Assembly: GCA_019246375.1 (NCBI GenBank)
Contig: JAFAQO010000184.1
Span: 1-24,025 of the forward strand
Source: Mycobacterium sp.
GTDB taxonomy: Bacteria > Actinomycetota > Actinomycetes > Mycobacteriales > Mycobacteriaceae
Direction: 5' to 3'
Length of the DNA stretch: 24,025 nt
Below the pieces are notes generated by a model that saw nothing but the letters and a program-made list of their open reading frames with translations, was not told the origin of the DNA and did not search any database. The translations under genes were made by a program, and so were the position numbers. Below, piece by piece: positions 7,112 to 14,048 of this stretch (positions are counted from its first letter, which is position 1; each line of letters starts with the position of its first letter).

Positions 7112-8110
7112 GTGACAGCCAGCTCAAGTCGCCTTACCCTGCTCGACCAACCTGAGCCTCCGCTTTCGGCACCGCTGACCTTATCCTTTGACTACACCCG
7201 TTCGGTCGGCCCGACCCTGAGTAAGTTCTTCACCGCCCTACGCGAACGCCGCATCATCGGCGTGCGCGGATCCGATGGCCGAGTGCATGTGCCGCCGCCC
7301 GAATACGACCCGGTCACCTATGAACCGTTGGGCGAGATGGTACCGGTGTCGTCCGTCGGCACCGTCAAGTCCTGGGTCTGGCAACCGGACCCACTGCCGG
7401 GTCAGCCCCTGGACCGTCCGTTCGCTTGGGCGTTGATCAAACTCGACGGCGCCGACACCACGCTCCTGCATGCGGTCGACGCCGGTCAACCCGCCGCGAT
7501 CCGCACCGGCAAGCGAGTGCACGTCCAGTGGGCCGACCAACCCGTCGGCGCCATTACCGATATCGCGTATTTCGCGCTGGGCGAAGAAGACTCGCAAGAG
7601 GACGCTGCCGAGAGTACTGACGACCGCGATCCGGTGACGATGGTTGTCACGCCGATCACGCTCGAAATTCAGCACAGCGCCTCCCATCCGGAAAGTGCCT
7701 ATCTGCGGGCGCTGCAAGAAGGTAAGCTGCTCGGCGCGCGGACCGGGACCGACGGGAAGCTGTATTTCCCGGCACGAGAAGCCGATCCTGCCACCGGGAT
7801 GGCCCTCGACAAGTACGTCGAGCTGCCCGACAGGGGCACGGTGACGACGTTCGCCGTCATCAACATCCCGTTCGCCGGCCAGCGCATCAAACCGCCCTAC
7901 GTGGCGGCGTATGTGTTGCTCGACGGCGCCGACATCCCGTTTCTGCACCTGGTCTCCGAGATGGACGCACACGAGGTCCGGATGGGTATGCGGGTCGAGG
8001 CGGTGTGGAAGCCGCGCGAAGAGTGGGGACTGGGCATCGACAACATCGAGTACTTCCGGCCGACCGGCGAACCCGACGCCGACTACGACACCTACAAACA
8101 CCACCTGTAA
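7112..8110 (+). CDS. Double DUF35/OB-fold protein (Rv3521-like), Ltp partner
   Basis: A 332-residue protein made of two DUF35-like halves. Half one runs from about 24 to 155 (TLSFDYTRSVGPTLSKFFTAL, RRIIGVRGSDGRVHVPP, then LLHAVD). Half two runs from about 180 to 318 (LEIQHSASHPESAYLRAL, GKLLGARTGTDGKLYFP, then FLHLVSE). DUF35 proteins are obligate partners of thiolase-fold proteins such as Ltp2 in the side-chain aldolase Ltp2-ChsH2. This protein sits immediately before ltp4 and ltp3, which suggests it pairs with them. It contains no cysteine, so the zinc-ribbon cysteines common in DUF35 proteins are missing in both halves. The GTG at 7112 just follows the KstR operator; the start is not certain and the M. 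tuberculosis protein is shorter by memory. Confidence 0.82.
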   Translation: MTASSSRLTLLDQPEPPLSAPLTLSFDYTRSVGPTLSKFFTALRERRIIGVRGSDGRVHVPPPEYDPVTYEPLGEMVPVSSVGTVKSWVWQPDPLPGQPLDRPFAWALIKLDGADTTLLHAVDAGQPAAIRTGKRVHVQWADQPVGAITDIAYFALGEEDSQEDAAESTDDRDPVTMVVTPITLEIQHSASHPESAYLRALQEGKLLGARTGTDGKLYFPAREADPATGMALDKYVELPDRGTVTTFAVINIPFAGQRIKPPYVAAYVLLDGADIPFLHLVSEMDAHEVRMGMRVEAVWKPREEWGLGIDNIEYFRPTGEPDADYDTYKHHL

Positions 8111-8124
8111 AGGGCTTACTTGCA

Positions 8125-9189
8125 ATGAGCGCTCGCGAGGTTGCGGTCGTTGGTTTCGCCCACGCCCCACACGTACGCCGCACCGACGGCACGACCAACG
8201 GCGTTGAGATGCTGATGCCGTGTTTCGCCCAGCTCTACGACGAGCTTGGCATCGCACGCGCGGATATCGGCTTCTGGTGTTCAGGTTCTTCTGATTACCT
8301 TGCCGGGCGGGCATTTTCGTTCATTTCGGCGATCGACTCGATCGGTGCGGTTCCGCCGATCAACGAGTCACACGTCGAGATGGACGCCGCGTGGGCATTG
8401 TTCGAGGCCTACATCAAGTTGCTCACCGGCGAGGTCGACACCGCGCTGGTGTACGGGTTCGGCAAGTCGTCGGCGGGCGTGCTGCGCACCATCCTGTCGC
8501 GGCAAACCGACCCGTACACGGTGGCGCCGTTGTGGCCGGATTCGGTGTCGATTGCCGGTTTGCAGGCCCGCCTCGGACTCGATTCCGAAAAGTGGAGCTT
8601 TGGTCAGATGGCCCGGGTTGCGTACGAGTCGTTCGCTCAGGCGCAGCGGGTGGACAGCGAGCCGCCACCCAAGAGCGTCGACGATCTGCTGAATCGGCCA
8701 TTTTTCGCTGATCCGCTGCGGCGCCACGACATTGCGCCAATCACCGACGGCGCCGCCGCGATCGTGCTCGCCGCCGACGGTCGCGCCCGCGAGCTGCGCG
8801 AGAACCCGGCCTGGATCACGGGAATCGAGCACCGGATCGAGTCACCGGTGCTGGGCGCCCGCGACCTCACGGTGTCCCCGTCGACCACCGCGTCGGCCGA
8901 AGCCGCCACCGGGGGCAAAGTCCGCTCGATTGACGTCGCCGAGATCCATGCGCCGTTCACCCACCAGCACCTGATCCTCACCGAGGCGTTGCGGCTGCCG
9001 GCGTCGGCGAAGGTCAACCCTTCGGGCGGCGCGCTGGCCGCCAACCCGATGTTCGTCGCCGGACTTGAACGCATCGGATTTGCGGCGCAACACATTTGGG
9101 ACCGCTCGGCGCAGCGGGTGCTGGCGCACGCAACCAGCGGGCCGGCGCTGCAACAGAACTTGGTCGCCGTGATGGAAGGGAACGACTGA
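8125..9189 (+). CDS. ltp4: Thiolase-fold lipid-transfer protein/aldolase Ltp4
   Basis: A 354-residue SCP2-thiolase-like protein, the same length as M. tuberculosis Ltp4 by memory. Ltp3 and Ltp4 of Rhodococcus are reported as needed for C24-branched sterol side-chain removal, acting as aldol-lyases. Thiolase-fold marks include the N-terminal REVAVVGFAHAP, ITDGAAAIVLA and NPSGGALAANP. The position of the nucleophilic cysteine of true thiolases (here around SHVEMDAAW, 82-90) has no cysteine, and the C-terminal glycine-rich catalytic loop reads HATSGPALQQN. It is therefore not a standard thiolase, in line with a lyase role. The ATG at 8125 lies 14 bases after the DUF35 stop, with AAAGGG upstream. 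Its TGA overlaps an ATG opening the repeat that precedes ltp3. Confidence 0.88.
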   Translation: MSAREVAVVGFAHAPHVRRTDGTTNGVEMLMPCFAQLYDELGIARADIGFWCSGSSDYLAGRAFSFISAIDSIGAVPPINESHVEMDAAWALFEAYIKLLTGEVDTALVYGFGKSSAGVLRTILSRQTDPYTVAPLWPDSVSIAGLQARLGLDSEKWSFGQMARVAYESFAQAQRVDSEPPPKSVDDLLNRPFFADPLRRHDIAPITDGAAAIVLAADGRARELRENPAWITGIEHRIESPVLGARDLTVSPSTTASAEAATGGKVRSIDVAEIHAPFTHQHLILTEALRLPASAKVNPSGGALAANPMFVAGLERIGFAAQHIWDRSAQRVLAHATSGPALQQNLVAVMEGND

Positions 9190-9287
9190 TGGTCGCGCCA
9201 GCGACGATGCAGAGCGAAGCGATGAGGAGGAGCGGCACAGTTGAGCACCGCCACCGACGATTCAGAGCGCGATGAGGAGCGGCGCTG
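9189..9287 (+). repeat. MIRU-like intergenic repeat between ltp4 and ltp3
   Basis: Two imperfect copies of a purine-rich unit follow the ltp4 stop: 9202-9238 (begins CGACGATGCAGAGCG, ends GAGGAGGAGCGGCAC) and 9255-9285 (begins CGACGATTCAGAGCG, ends GATGAGGAGCGGCGC). The wording matches the mycobacterial interspersed repetitive units (MIRU) I know, including their habit of sitting between co-transcribed genes with overlapping stop and start codons. The element opens with ATG inside the ltp4 TGA (ATG at 9189-9191), encodes 28 residues in frame to a TGA at 9273-9275, and supplies GAGGAG just before the ltp3 ATG at 9288. Confidence 0.75.
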
Positions 9288-10457
9288 ATGGCTAAGCAAC
9301 TCGCCGCCGTACTCGGCACCGGGCAGACGAAGTACGTCGCGAAGCGGCAGGACGTCTCGATGAACGGGCTGGTGCGTGAGGCCATCGACCGGGCGCTGGC
9401 TGATTGCGGGGTGACCTTCGGCGAGATCGACGCGGTCGTGGTCGGTAAGGCGCCTGACTTCTTCGAGGGCGTCATGATGCCGGAACTGTTCATGGCCGAC
9501 GCCATGGGCGCCAGCGGCAAACCGCTGATCCGGGTGCACACCGCGGGTTCGGTGGGCGGATCCACCGGAGTGGTGGCGGCCAGCCTGGTTCAGTCGGGCA
9601 AGTACCGTCGGGTGCTCGCGATGGCCTGGGAGAAGCAGTCGGAATCGAATGCCATGTGGGCGCTGTCGATTCCCGTGCCGTTCACCAAACCGGTCGGCGC
9701 CGGCGCAGGTGGCTACTTCGCGCCGCACGTGCGGGCATATATTCGCCGCGCCAATGCGCCAACTCATATCGGCGCGATGGTCGCGGTCAAGGACCGGCTC
9801 AACGGCGCCAAAAATCCGCTGGCACATGTGCAGCAGCCCGACATCACTCTGGAAAAGGTGCTGTCCTCCCAGATGCTTTGGGATCCAATACGTTTCGATG
9901 AGACGTGTCCCTCGTCAGATGGTGCGTGCGCCCTCGTGATCGGCGACGAGCAGATCGCCGATCAGCGGGTCGCCGACGACCACCCGGTCGCCTGGATCCA
10001 TGCCACCGCGCTGCGCACCGAGCCGCTGGCGTATGCCGGCCGCGACCAGGTCAACCCGCAGGCCGGCCGGGACGCTGCGAAGGCGCTGTGGAAGGCGGCC
10101 GGCATCTCCAGCCCCATTAATGAAATCGACGCCGCCGAGATCTACGTGCCTTTTTCTTGGTTTGAGCCGATGTGGCTGGAAAACCTGGGTTTTGCGCCCG
10201 AGGGTGAGGGCTGGAAACTCACGGAGGCCGGCGAAACCGCGATCGGGGGGCAGCTACCGGTGAATCCGTCCGGCGGCGTGCTGTCGTCGAATCCGATCGG
10301 CGCCTCAGGCCTGATCCGATTCGCCGAGGCGGCGATCCAGGTGATGGGCAAGGGTGAGGCGCACCAGGTCCCCGGCGCCCGGAAGGCGTTGGGCCACGCC
10401 TACGGTGGTGGCTCGCAGTACTACTCGATGTGGGTGGTGGGGGCTGACAAACCATGA
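9288..10457 (+). CDS. ltp3: Thiolase-fold lipid-transfer protein/aldolase Ltp3
   Basis: A 389-residue thiolase-fold protein paired with Ltp4 in the C24-branched sterol side-chain pathway by analogy with Rhodococcus. It shows LAAVLGTGQTKY at the N-terminus, then VHTAGSVGGSTGVVAA at 83-98, DETCPSSDGACALVIGDE, EIYVPFSWFEPMW, NPSGGVLSSNPIGASG, and LGHAYGGGSQYYSMWV near the end. The segment VHTAGSVGGST occupies the place of the thiolase NxxCASG motif and has serine and glycine but no cysteine. The ATG at 9288 follows GAGGAGCGGCGC supplied by the MIRU-like repeat. The stop overlaps the start of the next gene by 4 bases (ATGA), implying translational coupling. Confidence 0.9.
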   Translation: MAKQLAAVLGTGQTKYVAKRQDVSMNGLVREAIDRALADCGVTFGEIDAVVVGKAPDFFEGVMMPELFMADAMGASGKPLIRVHTAGSVGGSTGVVAASLVQSGKYRRVLAMAWEKQSESNAMWALSIPVPFTKPVGAGAGGYFAPHVRAYIRRANAPTHIGAMVAVKDRLNGAKNPLAHVQQPDITLEKVLSSQMLWDPIRFDETCPSSDGACALVIGDEQIADQRVADDHPVAWIHATALRTEPLAYAGRDQVNPQAGRDAAKALWKAAGISSPINEIDAAEIYVPFSWFEPMWLENLGFAPEGEGWKLTEAGETAIGGQLPVNPSGGVLSSNPIGASGLIRFAEAAIQVMGKGEAHQVPGARKALGHAYGGGSQYYSMWVVGADKP

Positions 10458-11347
10458 CCGCCCGATTGAAGTACACCTGCAGTATCGCGATGGGCCCGAT
10501 CGATCAATTGATCGACATCGCAAAGACCGCCGAGGAAGTCGGCTTCGACGCTATCGCATTGCCCGACTCGTTGTTCTACATGGAGAAAGCGGCTGCCGAC
10601 TACCCCTACACTCCGGACGGCTCGCGGATGTGGGACGAGAACACCCCGTGGGTGGATCCGCTGATCGCCGCGGCAGCGATGGGCGCGGTCACCTCGACGC
10701 TGCGGTTCTACACCAATGTGATGAAACTGGGCTCCCGCAACCCGCTGCTACTGGCACGGCAGGTTGGTTCGGTTGCCAACCTGACGAACAACCGGTTCGG
10801 GTTCGGGGTTGGAATTGGCTGGGCACCAGAAGAATTCGAGTGGTGCGGAGTGCCGTATAAGCGCCGCGGTGCCCGGGTCGACGAGATGATCGACGTCATC
10901 AAGCTGGTGTTGGGTGGCGGCATGGTCGAATTCCACGGCGAGTTCTACGACTTCGACCGGTTGCAGATGAGCCCGGCGCCCAGCGAACCGGTGCCCTTCT
11001 ACGTCGGCGGGCATACCGACGTCGCGCTGCGCCGCGCCGCCCGGGTGGGTGACGGGTGGACCAGCGCAATGATGACCCACGAACAACTCGCCGAAACCAT
11101 TGCCAAGCTGACCACGCTGCGCGTCGAATACGGCCGGGTGGACCAGCCATTCGAGTTCCAGGCGGTGTGTATCGACAAGTTCGGGGTGGACGGTCACCGG
11201 GAACTGGCCGAGGCCGGGGTCACTGACAACATCGTAATTCCGTGGGTTTTCGACGGGCTGGGCTTCGACGCGCCACTGGACAAGAAGATGGACTCGCTAA
11301 AACGCTTCGCCGACACCTACATCCACTCCGGTTGGCAGGACACATGA
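10454..11347 (+). CDS. LLM-class F420-type oxidoreductase coupled to ltp3
   Basis: A 297-residue luciferase-like TIM-barrel oxidoreductase, probably F420-dependent, of the short form. Conserved pieces are LKYTCSIAMGPIDQLIDIAKTAEEVGFDAIALPD, TSTLRFYTNVMKLGSRNPLLLARQ, and NRFGFGVGIGWAPEEFEWCGVPYKRRGARVDE (phosphate-binding region and adjacent helix), then PVPFYVGGHTDVALRRAARVGDGW. It overlaps ltp3 and the KSI-like gene by 4 bases each (ATGA), so the three are translated as a unit. It is a second family member, different from the one at 6034-7065. M. tuberculosis, by memory, has the unrelated Rv3524 in this position, so its presence here is a species-level difference. Substrate unknown; a steroid-CoA intermediate is a reasonable guess. 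Confidence 0.85.
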   Translation: MTARLKYTCSIAMGPIDQLIDIAKTAEEVGFDAIALPDSLFYMEKAAADYPYTPDGSRMWDENTPWVDPLIAAAAMGAVTSTLRFYTNVMKLGSRNPLLLARQVGSVANLTNNRFGFGVGIGWAPEEFEWCGVPYKRRGARVDEMIDVIKLVLGGGMVEFHGEFYDFDRLQMSPAPSEPVPFYVGGHTDVALRRAARVGDGWTSAMMTHEQLAETIAKLTTLRVEYGRVDQPFEFQAVCIDKFGVDGHRELAEAGVTDNIVIPWVFDGLGFDAPLDKKMDSLKRFADTYIHSGWQDT

Positions 11348-11769
11348 CCGAGACGCAGACAAAAACCGAACATTCCGCGCACGCAGCCGGCCGCCGCTCC
11401 CGGGAAGCGGTGCGGGCCAAGGACAAAGCCGCCTGGCTCGCAGTGTTCGCCGACGATGGCATCGTCGAAGATCCGATTGGCCCTTCGGCTTTCGACCCGG
11501 AAGGCAAAGGACACCGGGGGCGCGACGCCATATCGGCCTTCTGGGACATGGCCATCGCCAACACCGACAACATCGAGTTCGACTTCCGCGATACCTACCA
11601 GTGTGGCAACGAAGAAGCCAATGTCGGGTGCATCTACATCACGATGGGCGGGTACCGGGTGACCGCGGAAGGGGTATTCACCTACAAGGTCAACGACGCC
11701 GGCGAAATGGTGGCGCTGCGCGCCTACTGGGAGATGGACCGTGCGGCAGCGACTGCCCGGGCGGTCTGA
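11344..11769 (+). CDS. Ketosteroid-isomerase-like NTF2-fold protein
   Basis: A 141-residue SnoaL/NTF2-fold protein. Its segment FADDGIVEDPIGPS (35-48) aligns by eye with FADDATVEDPVGS of Comamonas ketosteroid isomerase, placing D43 at the catalytic general base (Asp38 there). The C-terminal GEMVALRAYWEMD matches the family's last strand. The oxyanion-hole tyrosine (Tyr14) is replaced by serine or a neighbour, and the Asp99 position appears to be glycine next to a glutamate, so classical isomerase activity is doubtful. It starts at an ATG overlapping the oxidoreductase stop (ATGA) and is the last gene of the ltp4-ltp3 series. A role as steroid isomerase, hydratase or binding protein in side-chain or ring metabolism is inference. 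Confidence 0.8.
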   Translation: MTETQTKTEHSAHAAGRRSREAVRAKDKAAWLAVFADDGIVEDPIGPSAFDPEGKGHRGRDAISAFWDMAIANTDNIEFDFRDTYQCGNEEANVGCIYITMGGYRVTAEGVFTYKVNDAGEMVALRAYWEMDRAAATARAV

Positions 11770-11799
11770 GCCGACTCCGGCCACGGGTGCGGAAGCCGG

Positions 11800-12330
11800 C
11801 TACGGCTCGATCGGCTCCAGCCCGCAAAGATAGCGGCGGGCCAGATCCTGGTAGGCCCGTGGGTTGACGTTGACCCACATTTCGGCGCTTGTTCCCGCGA
11901 TCGGACCCTTGACCTTGGCGGGCGCCCCCATGACCACCACCTCCGCGGGAATATGGGAACCCGCCGTCACCAGGGCGCCCGCTGCAATCATGCTTCGTGC
12001 GCCGATCACTGCGCCGTCGAGAATGGTGGCGTGGTTGGCGATCAGCGCCTCGGCGCCGACGTGGACCCCGTGGAGAAGACACATGTGTGCCACCGTCGCG
12101 CCCGGACCGATGTCGACGGGGATTCCGGGCGGCGCATGCAACACCGACCCGTCCTGCACATTTGCGCCTTCGCGCACCACCACCGGCCCGTAGTCGGCGC
12201 GCAACACGGCGTTAAACCACACCGATGCCCCTGCCTCGACCGTGACGTCGCCGACCAGGGTGGCGGTCGGCGCGACAAACGCGGTGGGATCAACCTTCGG
12301 CGATCGGCCTTCGAAGGAAAACAGTGGCAT
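11800..12330 (-). CDS. Gamma-carbonic-anhydrase-like hexapeptide protein (Rv3525c-like)
   Basis: A 176-residue left-handed beta-helix protein built of hexapeptide repeats (PTATLVGDVTVEAGASVWFNAVLRAD and on to MIAAGALVTAGSHIPAEVVVMGAPAKV). The three zinc-ligand histidines of the gamma-carbonic anhydrase/PaaY/CaiE group are present: H65 in VLHAPPG, and H82 and H87 in AHMCLLHG. PaaY and CaiE relatives include thioesterases that rescue CoA in aromatic or carnitine degradation, so a CoA-related housekeeping function here is as likely as carbonic anhydrase activity. The ATG at 12330 begins the conserved MPLFSFEG. It is divergent from kshA, and the operator at 12396 lies 66 bases upstream. M. tuberculosis Rv3525c is the positional match. 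Confidence 0.88.
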   Translation of the reverse strand: MPLFSFEGRSPKVDPTAFVAPTATLVGDVTVEAGASVWFNAVLRADYGPVVVREGANVQDGSVLHAPPGIPVDIGPGATVAHMCLLHGVHVGAEALIANHATILDGAVIGARSMIAAGALVTAGSHIPAEVVVMGAPAKVKGPIAGTSAEMWVNVNPRAYQDLARRYLCGLEPIEP

Positions 12331-12395
12331 CGTTCAGATATACCGCAGGTGAGCTTCGCCGGAGCCGTCGTCGTTGCGCGAGCCCGCGGGAAAAC

Positions 12396-12409
12396 TGTAA
12401 CGTGTTCTA
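12396..12409. promoter_or_regulatory. KstR-type operator upstream of kshA
   Basis: TGTAACGTGTTCTA fits TnnAACnnGTTnnA. It ends 26 bases before the kshA ATG (12436) and lies 66 bases from the start of the divergent hexapeptide gene. TAACGT inside the operator (12398-12403) or TAGTTA overlapping its end could serve as the kshA -10, giving a short leader that contains the GGAGG ribosome-binding site. Confidence 0.8.
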
Positions 12410-12435
12410 GTTAGAGCTATCGAGCTGGAGGCGTC

Positions 12436-13584
12436 ATGGCTACCGAGACTGCCGGGATCCGCGAGATCGACACCGGCACCCTGCCCGACAGGTATGCCCG
12501 CGGCTGGCACTGCCTTGGCCCGGTCAAGGACTACTTGGACGGCAAGCCGCACTCGGTCGAGGCGTTCGGCACCATGCTCGTCGTGTTCGCTGACTCGCAC
12601 GGCGACCTGCACATCCTCGACGGCTACTGCCGGCACATGGGCGGCAACCTTTCCCAGGGCACCATCAAGGGCGACGAAATCGCCTGCCCATTCCACGACT
12701 GGCGCTGGGGCGGCGATGGCAAATGCAAACTCGTGCCGTACGCCAAGCGCACACCAAGGATGGCCCGCACCCGCTCCTGGACCACCGATGTGCGCAGCGG
12801 TCTGCTGTTCGTCTGGCACGATCACGAGGGCAACCCACCGCTACCTGAGGTGCGGATCCCGGAGATACCCGAGTTCGCCAGCGATGGATGGACCGACTGG
12901 CGGTGGAATTCGATCTTGATCGAGGGCTCCAACTGCCGCGACATCATCGACAACGTCACCGACATGGCGCACTTTTTCTACATCCATTTCGGTCTGCCGA
13001 CGTACTTCAAGAACGTCTTCGAGGGTCACATCGCGTCGCAGTATCTACACAACGTCGGCCGGCCGGACGTGAACGATCTGGGCACCTCTTATGGCGAGGC
13101 GCACCTGGATTCAGAGGCGTCGTATTTCGGCCCGTCGTTCATGATCAACTGGCTGCACAACACCTACGGCGACTACAAGGCCGAGTCGATCCTCATCAAC
13201 TGTCACTACCCGGTGACCCAAGATTCGTTTGTGCTGCAGTGGGGTGTCATCGTCGAAAAACCCAAGGGCATGGATGAGGCGATGACCGAAAAGCTTTCTA
13301 AGACGTTCACCGAAGGGGTCAGCAAGGGCTTCCTGCAGGATGTCGAAATCTGGAAGCACAAGACGCGCATCGATAACCCGTTGCTGGTTGAAGAGGACGG
13401 CGCCGTCTATCAGATGCGACGGTGGTATCAGCAGTTCTACGTTGACATCGCCGATGTCACACCGGATATGACCGACCGCTTCGAGATCGAGGTGGATACC
13501 ACCGTCGCCAACCAGAAGTGGCACGTCGAGGTGGAGGAAAATCTCAAACGGCAAGCTGAGAAGGCCGAGCAGCCCGCGACATGA
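12436..13584 (+). CDS. kshA: 3-ketosteroid 9-alpha-hydroxylase oxygenase subunit KshA
   Basis: KshA is the Rieske oxygenase that hydroxylates C9 of 3-ketosteroids; with KstD it breaks ring B. It needs the reductase KshB, which is not in this window. The 382-residue protein has the Rieske [2Fe-2S] ligands C65-H67 (YCRHMGG) and C84-H87 (CPFH). The mononuclear iron ligands H179 and H184 lie in the D-x2-H-x4-H motif starting at D176, with D302 in LQDVEIW. All sit two residues below the M. tuberculosis KshA numbering I remember. The ATG at 12436 follows GGAGG at a 5-base gap. Its stop overlaps the next gene by 4 bases (ATGA). Confidence 0.96.
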   Translation: MATETAGIREIDTGTLPDRYARGWHCLGPVKDYLDGKPHSVEAFGTMLVVFADSHGDLHILDGYCRHMGGNLSQGTIKGDEIACPFHDWRWGGDGKCKLVPYAKRTPRMARTRSWTTDVRSGLLFVWHDHEGNPPLPEVRIPEIPEFASDGWTDWRWNSILIEGSNCRDIIDNVTDMAHFFYIHFGLPTYFKNVFEGHIASQYLHNVGRPDVNDLGTSYGEAHLDSEASYFGPSFMINWLHNTYGDYKAESILINCHYPVTQDSFVLQWGVIVEKPKGMDEAMTEKLSKTFTEGVSKGFLQDVEIWKHKTRIDNPLLVEEDGAVYQMRRWYQQFYVDIADVTPDMTDRFEIEVDTTVANQKWHVEVEENLKRQAEKAEQPAT

Positions 13585-14048
13585 GCCCACGCGAGGAGCC
13601 ACCCGACGTCGACCGACTGGCCGAGTCGATGCTCGCACTACACGGTGGTCACGACAGTGACCACGAGACACCGCAGGCCGCCCATGGCCGTCGCAGCGGA
13701 TCCTGGGCTAAGGCATCACCTTTCGCCAACGATCCGGAACGCGCTGCCGTGGTGCGCGAGGCCAGTCAGCGCGACCGGGAACGCTACCTGACGTCGGGTC
13801 TGCAACCGGTGGATTGCCGGTTCTGCCATGCGACCGTCACCGTCAAGAAGCTGGGGCCGGGGCATACCGCGGTGCAGTGGAACAGCGACGCCTTGCAACG
13901 CTGCGCTCATTTCACTGAAATACGCACGTCCGGTGGAGACAGCGCACGGACCAAAGCCTGCCCGAAACTGACTGACAGCATCAAACATGCGGTGGCCGAA
14001 GGCTGTTTGGATGCGATGTCGACCGCTCCTGCTCCGGGTGACGGTTAA
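13581..14048 (+). CDS. Conserved hypothetical downstream of kshA (Rv3527-like)
   Basis: A 155-residue protein of unknown function, translationally coupled to kshA by a 4-base overlap. The first 60 residues are polar and probably disordered. The second half carries a Cys/His-rich segment: CRFCH (C79, C82, H83), RCAHF (C108, H110), ACPKL (C127) and GC at 142. The order C-x2-C ... C ... C ... C suggests a metal or iron-sulfur site. Given the tight coupling with a Rieske oxygenase, a role in its assembly or electron supply is an attractive but unproven idea. Its TAA lies within TTAA shared with the convergent sulfotransferase gene, whose own stop is on the opposite strand of the same bases. M. 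tuberculosis Rv3527 is the positional match. Confidence 0.82.
   Translation: MSPREEPPDVDRLAESMLALHGGHDSDHETPQAAHGRRSGSWAKASPFANDPERAAVVREASQRDRERYLTSGLQPVDCRFCHATVTVKKLGPGHTAVQWNSDALQRCAHFTEIRTSGGDSARTKACPKLTDSIKHAVAEGCLDAMSTAPAPGDG

Noticed and set aside
7238..8314. Minus-strand open frame of 358 codons over the DUF35 gene
   Set aside because: It is rich in Arg, Gly and His as expected for a high-GC shadow, while the plus strand encodes a recognisable two-domain protein.
8637..9827. Minus-strand open frame of 396 codons spanning ltp4, the repeat and ltp3
   Set aside because: It crosses two recognised genes in antisense and has no family resemblance.
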